A model generated the notes under the pieces. The model worked only from the letters and a program-made list of their open reading frames with translations, was not told where the DNA came from and did no database searches. Below, piece by piece: positions 1-18,923 of a stretch of DNA of 64,000 nt. A program made the position numbers and the translations under genes. The stretch is from NCBI GenBank assembly GCA_038501785.1, contig JBAMJR010000053.1:9669001-9733000 (forward strand), given 5' to 3'. The DNA comes from Myoxocephalus aenaeus. Its lineage: Eukaryota; Chordata; Actinopteri; Perciformes; Cottidae. Numbering within the stretch: position 1 is the stretch's first letter; each line of letters begins with the position of its first letter.

Positions 1-3000
1 GGCTTTGTAATAACAGCGGCTTTGCAATATTATGTGGAAGCCATTGTGAATATTATCTTTCTAAACAGCTGTTTAGTATTTACTACTCAATGCTTTCAGC
101 TGTGCTTAAGAAAAGGTGCTGTGGGTTTTTTAATTTATTTTTTAATTTATTTTGGTTTAATTTCAGTTCAGGAAACAGTCAAATAACCCAAACAGGTATT
201 GTTTGATTTTATCCAAAACATATAAAGAGTTGGACTTTAGTTTGAATAAATAGACATACTGTATATATAATGATATACTTACGCAAGCATATTTAAATAC
301 ATCCCAAGTATAAAGTGGGTCCTTCTCCACTCTAAACACGTAGTATGACTTAGTCTGATGTTTACAAAAGATACTGATACCGTAAGCATAAAATACACTT
401 AGATTTCGGTCTTTTTCTACATGTTGGGAGAGCTGTCCATCAGGTTGCGATCTAAACTTTGATTGTGTTGTACCAAAGTGCATTTTCAGCCTTTTTGTTT
501 TCGCACCTACGGTACCCTTAAGCCGTGCAGTCAGACATTACAGCATATAAAAGCTGTCTGAAAGAATATGGTTAATGCAGAAGATTGACTTTCACTCCTG
601 TGACCACGAGTCTGCTTCATTCATTATGCAACAGTGCTTCTGTCATCCAGACAACACCTTCTTCTACTTTCCCTCTCCGTAAGCTGTGATTCCTTCACAG
701 GGTAGGTAGTGCACAGTGCTTCAGTTCAGGGCACCCGCGCACTTGCCATTCAATAGACTGTCTTGTTTGCATCGACAATATTAAGTGGCTGGAATGATAA
801 TATGCATTCATGTTCTGCTTATTCTAGAGGCTATTAAAGGGAAGCGAGAGTAACGTCATGAGGGGAGCGCCGGGTGACTTTTCGCCCGTCAACAACCTCA
901 GTTTGAGTCGATATGCCAGAGAATATCTGTGCGGCCCAAATCAACGACTTTGAGAGTTCTGCGTGTATGTGGTCTGTAAGTATAACGAGCAAAAGAAGTC
1001 ACAGAATGATTACACGCTCACTCGCGCAGCCATAACCGTGCCAGCTGGTGAGGGAGCAGCGAGAGAAAATCGCTATATTTTTATGGCATGCCAGTGCAGG
1101 CCTTTTCCCATAAATACAGCCACCTCATGAATTTCATTGCATCAATTTGCATCTTGAATGCCCTTCGCCTCACAACAGCTACTCAAGAACAGCATACCGT
1201 GAAAAGCGATGCGGCATTATGAGCAGCAGCACACTCTGAGCCGCTTGCATGTCATCGCAGTGAGCTCACGTCATCACAGTGGGGCCAAGAAATGCATTTC
1301 TCCGAGTCTCGCGCAATAACAGGGTCGCGCTTGTAGGCGCGCTTTTATCACTCTTTGATGCTGATGTGTGAACGGAGAATAATCATCCGAGGACTCTGAG
1401 CGACGTGCAACTCTAATAATAAGGTCAAGAATGTATTTAGCTTTTCATTTCATGCTTATTTTTATACGGACAAGTATAGAGCATGATTCAATGCCACATA
1501 CCGCAGTATTCACAAGCTACTTTCCAAAGTCTGTGCCAACAGGGAAAAAACACAAACAGCACCAAAACCAAACAACAACACCACAAAAGGATCATTGCTT
1601 ATCAGGAAATGATTATTGCAGCGCAAACACAGACAGAGAAAGCTAGCCTTTGAAGAAGATTTGATAACGCTTAGATAAACACAAAGCAAAGGTAAATAGT
1701 ATATGTACCTATACTGATTTAATTAACGTCCTCTAGCTGCAGTGGTCTTTTGGGTGGAATTCTTGCTTTCAAAAACGTTCATCTAGAATCCTGAACTCAG
1801 GGAAGAATATGTTGAATTATTTATTTCTGCCATTTTCTGCCTCCTTAATCTGGCAGAACCACCCAGCCGCCTCATAAAAAAGGTCAACAAGAACCACAAA
1901 AACTGTGCAGCCACAGATGAGAGCCAGCGGACTGAAGATGAAATCACGGCACACAGTTTGTCAGCATGTAGAACTGGATATTGTTCAACTTTGAACCAGT
2001 TTCCGCGCCAGCAGCCTTGCGTGCAACCTCAGGAACAACAAGATGTGTGCAGGGGGGCAGACAAAGAGAGGGGTCCTTTTGCCGCAGGTCGGTCCTGCTT
2101 TGTGATTCCACTGTAGGCCATGCGTTATATGATGTCCATATGTGGAGAGAGGGATGCTATACATCCACACAGTGGATAGGTTTCCCATTGTCCCTTCGCA
2201 GCATCGTAGAAACCATAGCAGCATTTTGAATTATGTATCCTATTCCAGTTCACAGGTATTACATAGTTTTACACTGATTTTGAACCTGTTTTCTACTCTG
2301 TAAAACAAGGTGTGGATGGAAAATCACGTGCGCTGTGGGCTTGTACAATTGTGAAAGCTCACTGTACTGCATGGTTTTCTTTCTCCTGGAAGAAAGTGTA
2401 GTGAATAACTCCTTGTGACCCTTTTTATCAGTTCAACAAGAACCCATTTTGAATTCACAACTTCAGAAACAACGTACATTTCACATAAAGGCTCCATAAC
2501 TCACATGGCATATGAGAACCAACGAATGTGAGCCTGGAGTCAAGGGAACACGGTTCATGCGGATCAGTAAGCCGCAAGGATTTCCTCATATTGTACCACT
2601 GCCTGTCTTTTTTGGGCCACATGGTTGTCGCTGTCTTCTAATCCTTTACTCTGTGTGGTATGGGTGGAGGCACACGGATCAGAATGTAAGAGTGTGTGGC
2701 TATTTGAGAGCACTGTTAAGATTATTTGATTTAATGTTCTCATGTGTTAAAATATACACCGTAATAAATATACTCTGTTACACACGATTGTATACTGTCT
2801 GTGCTACACACGTATATTTATTATTTGGTGTTGCCTCCACTGCGGTTTTTCTGTTTTTTAAACTATTTTCAAACAGACAAAAATAATGGTTTCCATACCA
2901 GAACAGTTTTGACTGGAAAAGACCTCAAGAGTTGAGAGCAGATTGAGAAAACAAAGTCCACTAATGGCAGCCATGTTGCCTTACCATTTGTGCGCGCATA

Positions 3001-3161
3001 CTTTGAGATCCCGCCAAGCCAACTGTATACGCTGTAGGTGACGGTATTTCACAGTTCTCCCTGCTGTACAAACGCTGGACTGTCTGCTGTGTGTTTTTGC
3101 TTCCATAAAAGGATGCAGGTGTGTGGGTTTAACCTGCACCTATACACCTCATGGTATGCCT

Positions 3162-3162
<1 letters not shown>
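1..3162. other. Intergenic, no gene seen
   Basis: No exon-like frame with splice sites and no RNA gene is visible. The only notable part is a CpG-richer patch at about 840-1380 that includes the candidate element at 1081-1195. Confidence 0.6.
1081..1195. promoter_or_regulatory. Candidate conserved non-coding element with octamer site
   Basis: Non-repetitive, balanced sequence with no frame includes ATTTGCAT, the POU octamer, at 1145-1152, next to ATTTCATTGCATCAA. Conservation is a guess from texture only. Confidence 0.25.
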
Positions 3163-3240
<78 letters not shown>

Positions 3241-3252
3241 TACACACACACA
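3163..3252. repeat. (CA)n microsatellite
   Basis: An almost pure CA tract of about 36 repeats, ending in imperfect TACA units. Confidence 0.98.
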
Positions 3253-3408
3253 TATAGATCCTAAGAGAGTTGTGTTGACTGACTCACACTCCCAGGTGAA
3301 TCTTGGCAAAAAATAACTCAACCCAGAGGGCCTTTGAGTGTCAACAGAGCTTCACACCTCCATGTATTGGTGCTATTTTTCAAGTGTAGATACATGCAAA
3401 AATTCACT

Positions 3409-3416
3409 CACACACA

Positions 3417-3485
<69 letters not shown>
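3409..3485. repeat. (CA)n microsatellite with CGCGCG interruption
   Basis: A CA tract interrupted by CGCGCG near 3427. It is in inverted orientation to the GT tract at 3603-3688. Confidence 0.98.
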
Positions 3486-3486
<1 letters not shown>

Positions 3487-3600
3487 GCAACTTCTGCATG
3501 CTTTGTTTTGGACATGATGTTCATATGAGATTTGAAGGAGAACTGAAAGTAAACAAATATATAGAATATGCAACCTGGTATGAAAACAGAGCAAGCTGCA

Positions 3601-3602
<2 letters not shown>

Positions 3603-3688
<86 letters not shown>
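3603..3688. repeat. (GT)n microsatellite
   Basis: A pure GT tract of 43 repeats. It is complementary to the CA tract about 118 bp to its left, so the two could form a long hairpin. Confidence 0.98.
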
Positions 3689-3690
<2 letters not shown>

Positions 3691-4319
3691 CTACACGAAT
3701 GTTTTAGGTGAAGCTTCACTGTACAAAATGATCTTTTTCGAAAAACAGTGGTGGTCACTGAACCTTCAGAGGGTGTTCCAATCTTTCTCCTCAGGGGACC
3801 AATGAGAATCCGGAAAATACCTGATGACAGAAGGTCAGGGGAGGTGTTGCATGGCTTGCTTGAGCAAAACAACTTTTTGTTATTGCATGTGCCAGAGGGT
3901 GTGGGCGGGAAGAGGTTACAGCATTGATTGACATAAACACACAGGTGATTGGTCGGTTGACTGGGGCACTGTCTCGTCAAACTGGTTCCAAATGTGTTGA
4001 GGTTTTGCATGCAGAGTACATGTGCACCCACTCTGTGGATGTGTTTATGCGTGTGACCTATATGTCTAAAGTCTGTGTTTGGCTTTCATTGTCTGCCCCA
4101 TCGCCTGTGTGTACATCCACCACCACAGAGCCATGTGTGTTTCATTTCAGGACCGACAAAATCCCTCTCAGATCATTTTTCATAACATCTCTGATCTCCT
4201 GCCCCTCGCAGCAAATGGCCTCCCATGTCACACGAGCCGCGTGGAAACACAACACCGTTTGGCCCAAAGCTGTCCAAATATGGCCCGCAGCCCATTCGGT
4301 CACGCCTATCCTTACCTCG

Positions 4320-4655
4320 AAAGGCTAGCACGAGAAATTGTTCATCATGTTGCTGATTCAATCAAGAGGAATTTCATTACAAGAGCACAACAAGAGGCAG
4401 ATAATGGTTCGCGTTTTCTCGGCTCCGTCTTCTCAAACTATTGAAGTTGTGTGTTTTTTCCCAATGCCGAATGTAATTACCAGCAGCACATCTTGTGCAA
4501 AATGCTAATGGCACAGCCATGGACAAAAGCCCCTCTGTCTCCATCGGCTAAAGGCACGAGGAATGTTTTGTGAGCCGTAGAATCAACTCATTTAGGCTCT
4601 ATTTGCCTTTATTATGTGACCTCAATATCAAGCCTATCATTTTCTCTGCCATTGT
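4320..4655. promoter_or_regulatory. Candidate conserved non-coding element
   Basis: Unique sequence with homeodomain-like cores (GTAATTACC near 4474) and TGATTCAATCAAGAGG near 4355. No coding frame is plausible. Confidence 0.22.
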
Positions 4656-5002
4656 TCGAAACCCACCGCCCACTCTCTCCCTCCTCCAGTAATCTGCGTC
4701 AGTTTGCTGATGATTATAGTTTACTGGAAGAGATGTGGCTAGCTGTGAGCGCAGTCTCTTCGGTTTTGAAAAAGAGCAGGAAACACAAGGAGGCTTCCAT
4801 TTTTTTTCATTTCTCCCCGAGGAGACAGGATTGAGTGGGTGACTTTGGGTTGCAAACAATACAGCTGCTGCTCCTCACTCCTCTGATTTCCTTGGTTTCA
4901 CTTCCTGCCAAAAAGTGGGCTGCAGGGGCAGATGCTTAATGCTGTCATAATTTCACCCCCTTTCTTCTTTCTCACTCAAACAGTCAGGCATTCATAGACT
5001 GA

Positions 5003-5029
5003 CTCTCTCTCTCTCTCTCTCTCAAACAC

Positions 5030-5126
<97 letters not shown>

Positions 5127-5128
5127 CA
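5003..5128. repeat. Compound (CT)n(CA)n microsatellite
   Basis: A CT tract at 5003-5023 is followed by a long CA tract at 5026-5128 with two CACG interruptions. Confidence 0.98.
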
Positions 5129-5217
5129 AAATAACTAACTGCCCACTTAACTGCTGCGAGGGGAACAGTGATGATGGTTTCCAGTATCAGTGTGTGTGCC
5201 CGCCGTCTTCATAATGA

Positions 5218-5261
5218 GCGAATGTCTGCAGCACATATAGCGAATGTCTGCAGCACATGTA
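5218..5261. repeat. 22-bp tandem duplication
   Basis: Two adjacent copies of GCGAATGTCTGCAGCACATA plus two bases, differing at one position. Confidence 0.9.
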
Positions 5262-6838
5262 GTCTCTGAGGCTCTCAAAGGTCTGATCCTGTTACCCTAA
5301 TGGCTGCAGTCTTGCCGTCATTTAATGGCGTACACAGTTCACCAGGGACAGATGGATGACACAGGAAAGAACGAGACACACACACTTGCACACTAGCATG
5401 TCGCATGCGTGCACACAGTCTATGCACATGAATTGTATGAAGCAACAAAGGAACACATCTCCATTACTGGGGACTGTTACTTAGAGGGTCATTTAATCAT
5501 AGAGATAACATATCTTTCACCTAACAAGGTCTGGCAGTGTAAAATCCCATGCAGCCCTTCTTCTTCTTCATATCTCCCTGCCCTTCTCGCCTCGTCTTGG
5601 AAGACCACTTTATCATTTTAGACAATTGGCATGTGGACTTCTCCATACCATTAGTTAACAATATGTACTACAGTGCATTCCTGATTTTAAATGATTTGGA
5701 ACTTGATGATCTCTATTGACTTGTAATCATAATGCAGATGATGCAGATAATGTGGAGGATATATACAAGAGGGTTTTCCTAATGTTTTGCATTGACTTTT
5801 TTGGGGGGTTGGAGTGTGCACACTCTACCTATATCCCTATTTTTTAACTTTCTCGCTCCCTTGCCTCAGAGGAAGAGGAGTACATTGTTGTCCTCTGTCA
5901 TAAGGGAGCGGCTGTACCCTAGAGGTGAACGCATAATAATAATCTCCCCAATTATGGTTGAAAAGAATACTGGCTGGTATGCGAGGATAGGCTGAAAAGA
6001 TGTCGGGGGAAGAAAGCGTAATGCTTCTCTGTCCTTCATTATATAATCTTGAACTCCACTTGAACAAGACATATATAATCCCTGATTGCTAACATTATTA
6101 TACTGTTGTTGTGGTGGGTAGCATTAGTGTAGAGCGAGACACAATCAAAGTGAAACATAAATGTCATCCATAAGGTTTCCAGTTTTCTTTTAATGATGGT
6201 AATGAGTAGGGATGGGCTGCCGACTGTGTACGATATAATTGTTTGACAGTAAGCTATAACCTGTGTTGTTAGACAGAAGGTGCTCCTCCATTGGTGACAG
6301 AGAAACCATTGACTTGTGTTTTGCAAATGTTGACATAGTTAACAGAACCTGCAGGGAGAGGAACGGCTCCACTCAGGTCGTAAAACAGCTGAGACTGGGG
6401 AGGGGGCCTACCAGCACTTGGCCTAATAAATTTGAGTTGTGGTTTTGAGTGCGTTCCAGTGTGTGAGTACGTGTTTCTCCACGTGCACAGTGCGGAGAAG
6501 CTATAGCACATAATACAAATGCACATGCACTTGCAGATACAGCATGTCCATACAGCTCCAGCCTCACATCATGCCCACACCTCACGTCTCCTCAGGAGTG
6601 GAGTTTATCAGGTGTCTGCGAGCCAGCACTGCATCGTTACAGGCCGTATAAAAAGCCCAGGCTCAGCTTCCTCAGCAGGAGCTCATTGTTACTCGCCCTC
6701 AGATCCTGGCTCACAACATTACAGCAGACTTCACAGGAACAACACAGGAACAGAAGACAACCGAGAAGAACACAAAGGGTGCCAAAAGAATATCAGAAAA
6801 ACAAGTCAACAAACAAACAACACGTCGCCTAGAAATGA
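5262..6838. other. Intergenic, nothing specific seen
   Basis: AT-rich unique sequence. Short open frames here overlap on both strands and show no domain or splice context. Confidence 0.55.
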
Positions 6839-7050
6839 CATTTATACAGTGGTGTATAAAGTACCCAAAAGCCGTACTTGAGTAAAAGTAAAGATACCTT
6901 ACTGGAAAATTACTCCAGTAAAAGTAAAAGTCACCTATTAAAATACTACTTGAGTAAAAGTCTTAAAGTATCTGATATTTTCTGTACTTAAGTATCAAAA
7001 GTATTTTTCTGATATAAAATGTACTTAAGTATTGAAAGTAAAAGTACAAG

Positions 7051-7323
7051 TACCGTACTTTTCGGGTTACAAGCCGCTACTACCTTCGGTCAGTGTCCCC
7101 GACAGCTCCCCGCTGTAGCCAGCTGGGGCTCCTGCTAGCGCTCCGTCACTTCCCCGCTAACTTCCGCTAGCTCCCTGAAAACCACCGAAGGTAGCGGGAC
7201 CAGGCTCGACACCCGACTTGGGCAGAGGGGACGCGAGCAGCGCTAGCTAGCAGCGCTACTAGCTTGCTACAGCGGGGACACTGATCAGCCGTAGGAGCGG
7301 CTTGTAACCCGAAAAGTACGGTA
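7051..7323. mobile_element. 269-bp MITE with 26-bp inverted ends, flanked by TA
   Basis: The 26-bp ends 7053-7078 and 7296-7321 are perfect inverted repeats (outer bases CCGTACTTTTCGGG). Each end is flanked by a TA dinucleotide (7051-7052 and 7322-7323), consistent with a TA target duplication. With flanking bases the palindrome is 29 bp per arm. The interior is GC-rich with more self-complementary segments, for example ACCTTCGGT against ACCGAAGGT. It sits inside the hAT-type element, so it inserted later. The superfamily is not certain; TA targeting suggests Tc1/mariner-like mobilisation. Confidence 0.65.
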
Positions 7324-7589
7324 CATGCTTTTAATAAAAAAGCAAAGGGTCAGAATTTTGAGAATTATGAAGTTTATTCTTTTAAGTGCTGTGGTCACCG
7401 TGACCAAGGACCAGGAGTTGTGTTGATACAATAACTGGGTTGGCTGGGATCCATCCATATATACTATGTTCAACATAATATATTGTACCTAAGTATACTT
7501 TTGCATCTACTATGAACTTATCATCATAATTCTCCAAAAAGCAATATGACACTATGAAGGACTTGTAACAGTGTGGTTATAAGTATGCT

Positions 7590-8100
7590 CATTCCGCCCG
7601 CCGTGGGTCTCTTGGTGCCGGTCTGTGGGTCTCTTGGTACCGGTCTGTGGGTCTCTTGGTACCGTGCCACAGAAAGAATGAATGAAACATTTCAATTAAA
7701 TAAAAAAAAATCAAGGCCGGAAAGATGTTTTATTGTGAAAAATGACCGCATACATCCGCCTGTGGTAACCTCAGACGGAACCTCTTGACACATGTCAAGA
7801 TGTTACGTTACTCTAAAAATGAAACGTAAGTCTGTTACAACTCTGTCGGTGATCTGGAAACCAAGGCAGAGTATCCTGAGATCGCCAAAAAAGCATGAAA
7901 ACCTGCTTCCATTTCAACATCCTGTCTTTGTTTCTAAGTTAAGCAGTAGACTGGACTAAAGGTTTAGTTAGGAGTAGACTGGACATAACGAACACACGTT
8001 GGGTGTCGTTGTCTCCCGTCTTTCCGAGGTCGGACCCGGTCTGTGAAAATATTGTCTTCACGTAACCGGTCCGTGACGCATAAAGGTTTGGGAGCGCTGG
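7590..8100. mobile_element. Probable second nested hAT (Zaphod/Charlie-like) MITE remnant
   Basis: The left part holds GTGGGTCTCTTGGTACCGG-type repeats followed by CACAGAAAGAATGAATGA. The right part reads GACCCGGTCTGTGAAAATAT, then ACCGGTCCGTGACGC and AGGTTTGGGAGCGCTG. This layout resembles fish hAT MITEs that I recall, with ends of the type CAGTGGTCCCCAACC and CGGTCCGTGG. The left terminus is degraded and no 8-bp duplication was found, so boundaries are approximate. Confidence 0.4.
7603..7664. repeat. 22-bp tandem repeat, nearly 3 copies
   Basis: The unit GTGGGTCTCTTGGTACCGGT plus CT is repeated almost three times, with a single G/A difference in the first copy. It lies at the left end of the probable nested hAT remnant. 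Confidence 0.7.
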
Positions 8101-8411
8101 ACGAGAGGATGTAGAGGGCTAATGCATAATATTGTGATTCGCAAAACCTGCTTGGTGGAGTCTGTGTTCCACCACAGTCCCCGATGTTTGTTTTTTTTCT
8201 AAAGATAGATTTGATTTTGTAGCGAGTAACGAAGGTTTCAGGAGAAATGTATCGGAGTAAAAGTATCATTTTTCTTTGCCAAATGTAGTGAAGTAAAAGT
8301 GAAAGTAAACAGAAATATAAATAGTAAAGTAGAGTACAGATATCCCCAAAAACTACTTAAGTACAGTAACGAAGTATTTCTACTTCGTTACTATACACCA
8401 CTGCATTTATA

Positions 8412-15671
<7,260 letters not shown>

Positions 15672-15734
15672 TCAGAATCAGGGACCACGGGAGGCATTTA
15701 GCATCTAGCTCTCCAGCCAGAGGACCTACCAGGC

Positions 15735-15850
15735 TGCACGGCTCATTACAGCTCCTTAGCCCTCCTCCTTATCCCTGTAATTATAAATCCCCTGACTAGC
15801 CATCTACATAAAGCCTTTCATTAGCATACAGGAGCACAGGAAAGTATGAG
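15735..15850. promoter_or_regulatory. Candidate conserved non-coding element
   Basis: Contains TGTAATTATAAATCCCC and CTTTCATTAGCATACAGGAG, with bicoid/homeodomain-like cores. It lies just right of the 15.6 kb CA tract. Confidence 0.22.
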
Positions 15851-17651
15851 TTCATCATTGTCCGAGATTTCCGGCTAACCACCTCTGGGGTTTTAAATTT
15901 GCATGTGCAAAAAAAGGCCTGTTTGTCGACAGTGCAGCCGGAAGGGGAAGAAGTTTGGACTGGTTTTAGATCTGCTCGGTTCCAAGTGTTTATACATCGC
16001 ATGCCTGTGCAGTGGCTGCTCGAGTGTTTAATCTGTGTGTTTGAGTGTGTGTTGCAGCATGAAGGGGCAAGCCTGATTTGGTTTCGGAGGACAAGGAGAT
16101 GTAATCAGCGGAGGCAAATGCTGCAGTCTGAGAGGACTGTTTACGCTTATCAGCCACACACACACACAAATACACAATCCAGTTTGTACACACCCATACA
16201 GACACTCATACACATGCACACACTTGGTCTTCAGTAGTGTTATAAGGTTATCTGAAAAAAAATTGTTACGGTACACAGCGAGCAGTTTGACAGATAAGAA
16301 GCTGAAAGTCGTGCCATCAAATACGCACATCATCTGCTGTCCTTAGTCTCCTTTGTTGGTTGACAGACAAGTCCTGAGTGATACTGTCAAATGTGTGTTT
16401 TTCCAACCGGCTCGTCGCCCAACACCCCAGGACATGTGAACACACAAGAGATACTATCTTTGACTCACGCCATCTCATGAGACTCATTGGTTTGCATCCC
16501 AAACAGTTGGCCATTTTGTGACGCTTAAGGATTGCAGCCCGAATCCAGTGGATAGATTGTATATCTCTTCCATTTGCTGTGTTGTTCTTTTATGTGGAAC
16601 ATTTAGGAGATTGTTTTTACATGTTATCTGTGCTTTTAAACGGGTTCTTTAGAAAGCAGAGAGCACTCGTGGTGGCAATTCATCAGTCTGCGGTCCACCA
16701 CTTTGGCCCAAAGTGAAATACCGAAACAACTATTTGATTACAGTCATGTTAGAACTGTTTGAACTGTTTGAATATTTCGTAATAAGTGGTGAGTCCATCC
16801 AACGATTTGTTCACTGGATGTCACATGGGACTGATAGGCTTTGGCTCTTGCTCATCTATCAATGTTGTTTTCCGTCTCCCCCGTTTAAAACGTATTGTGT
16901 TGGATCACGAGACAGGCTGCGTATCGCCCATGCTTTTCCCACGTGCCCACGTTGTTCCTCTGTTCCCTCTCGCCAGTCTTGTTTGGCACTGCGTTGTTTC
17001 TCTCCGGAGATATAAGAGGCCCATTGAACTGGCGAGGCCCCGGCAGACAGTTCTACGGGGGTTGGGACAGCTTGCCTATTATGACCCCGAGACAGATGCA
17101 GGTTTGCTGGAAAGTGATTCTGGGCGTGTGTGTGTGTGTATGTGTTGTTGTGGAGACTCATGGAATGACCATTGCTGATTATGTCTGTGTTGTAGGTCAA
17201 TGGAGTTCTCCGCCTGACCCTACTCGCTGGACTTTTTGACCCTTGTGCTTTGTGAGGGGCTCCTTTTAGAGCCACTGGTTTGAGGAGAGGGCGGCCCAGG
17301 GGTGGGGGTGTATTGCCCTGCTGAGAGAATGAATGATGTCACCCCTCCCTGTAGTACAATCAGCCCCGTTGATGTCTCCTAGCAGAGTGAAAAGAAAGGC
17401 AGTATTCATTGTCCCGCCCCGTGTTATTTACCACTCTGGTCAGCCATCAGGATTAAGATACACTACAAAATGTACTTATGTCTTTATAGCAGCAGATAAT
17501 GGTGAATTAACCTTAAAAGGAATATAATCCCTTTGTGGGGTGGAAGAGCAAGTCATGAAGGGACTCAACTGAATAAATATGCTGCCGTTACCCAGACGTG
17601 GAAAATACCTAAATCTAAAGAGGGAAAGTAAAAATGAAATATATAACCTAA
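15851..17651. other. Intergenic, no gene seen
   Basis: Unique sequence up to the Rex3-like insertion. Overlapping open frames at 16.7-17.3 kb on both strands lack any family signature. Confidence 0.5.
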
Positions 17652-18923
17652 AAGAAAAATATCATCCATCCATCCATCCATTTTCGACCGCTTATCCGGG
17701 GTCGGGTCGCGGTGGCAGCAGGTTCAGCAGGCCGACCCAGGCTTCCCTCTCACCCGCAACACTTTCCAGCTCATCCTGGGGGACCCCGAGGCGTTCCAAG
17801 GCCAGCCGGGAGATATAATCCCTCCAGCGTGTCCTGGGTCTTCCCCGGGGCCTCCTACCAGTTGGACGTGCCTGGAAAACCTCTAATGGGAGGCGTCCAG
17901 GAGGCATCCTGACTAGATGCCCGAACCACCTCAGCTGACTCCTTTCGACACGAAGGAGCAGCGACTCGACTCCAAGCTCCCTCCTGATGTCCGAGCTCCT
18001 TACCCTATCTCTAAGGCTGAGCCCGGCCACTCTACGGAGGAAGCTCATTTCGGCCGCTTGTATCCGAGACCTCGTTCTTTCGGTCACGACCCAGAGTTCG
18101 TGACCATAGGTGAGGGTTGGAACGTAGACCGACCAGTAAATGGAGAGCTTCGCCTTCCGGCTCAGCTCCCTCTTCACCAAGACGGACCGGTACAGCGCCT
18201 GTTTTACTGCTGCAGCCGCACCGATCCGCCTATCGATCTCACGCTCCACCTTACCCTCACTCGTGAACAAGACCCCGAGATACTTGAACTCCTTCGCTTG
18301 GGGTAGGCAGTTTGTCCCCACCTGGAGGGAGCAGTCCACCGGTTTCCGGCAGAGCACCATGGCCTCAGATTTGGAGGTGCTAACTCTCATCCCTGCCGCT
18401 TCACACTCGGCTGCAAAACGCCCCAGTGAATGCTGGAGGTCACGGTCCGAGGAAGCAAACAGGACCACATCATCCGCGAACAGCAGAGATGCGATCCCGA
18501 GATTCCCGAACCGGATCTTCTCCGCCCCCTGGCTGCGCCTAGATATCCTGTCCATGAAAGTCACGAACAGGACCGGTGATAAAGGGCAGCCCTGGCGGAG
18601 ACCAACACCCACCGGGAACGTGTCTGACTTACTACCGAGGATACGAACACAGCTCCTACTGCAGGCGTACAGAGACCGGATGGCCCGTGCCAACGGGTCC
18701 GGCACCCCATACTCCCGCAGCACCCCCCACAAAACCCCCCGAGGGACCCGGTCGAAAGCCTTTTCCAAGTCCACAAAGCACATGTAGACTGGTTGGGCAA
18801 ACTCCCAGGACCCCTCCAGTAGTCTTGCGAGGGTAAAGAGCTGGTCCACTGTTCCACGGCCGGGACGGAATCCACACTGTTCGTCTTGAATCTGAGGAAA
18901 CCTCAGATTCAAGAAAAATATCA
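17652..18923 (-). mobile_element. 5'-truncated Rex3-like (RTE clade) non-LTR retroposon
   Basis: The inserted sequence spans 17665-18910 and lies on the minus strand. It is bounded by a perfect 13-bp target duplication, AAGAAAAATATCA, at 17652-17664 and 18911-18923. Its 3' end, on the left, has a very short UTR after the stop codon and then GGAT/GATG-type tandem repeats, which is the usual tail of Rex3/RTE elements. The 5' end is cut within the reverse transcriptase, so the endonuclease and the N-terminal RT part are missing. The element is GC-rich against an AT-richer background. The perfect duplication and unbroken frame suggest a fairly recent, dead-on-arrival insertion. Confidence 0.92.
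17692..18910 (-). pseudogene. Partial reverse transcriptase of the Rex3-like element
   Basis: An unbroken minus-strand frame reads from the 5' truncation point at 18910 to TAA at 17692-17694. The first codons of the open frame (18911-18924) come from flanking DNA. Counting from 18924, RT motif QCGFRPGRGT is at about 16-25, motif A FVDLEKAFDRV at 50-60, motif B GLRQGCPLSP at 108-117, the catalytic FADD motif at 149-152, and the thumb signature EFKYLGVLFTS follows. The C-terminal part is rich in Arg (RRPRGRPRTRWRDY), as in RTE-clade proteins. The endonuclease and first RT motifs are absent and there is no promoter or own start codon, so it should not be functional. Confidence 0.88.

Larger units (their letters stand above)
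6839..8411. mobile_element. hAT-type non-autonomous DNA transposon with nested insertions
   Basis: The element spans 6847-8403. It is flanked by a perfect 8-bp target duplication, CATTTATA, at 6839-6846 and 8404-8411, the size made by hAT transposases. The terminal inverted repeats start CAGTGGTGTATA at both ends. Subterminal regions are packed with AGTAAAAGTA / TACTTAAGTA-type motifs, probable transposase-binding repeats, and the right end carries an 11-bp-arm hairpin at 8366-8391. No transposase frame is visible. The centre holds at least one, and probably two, further elements (7053-7321 and about 7590-8100). Confidence 0.85.

Noticed and set aside
3408..4031. 207-codon minus-strand frame
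   Set aside because: Much of it is His-Thr or Cys-Val repeats translated from CA/GT microsatellites; there is no domain outside them.
18140..18787. 215-codon plus-strand frame
   Set aside because: It is antisense to the Rex3-like reverse transcriptase; GC-rich coding sequence leaves the opposite strand open.
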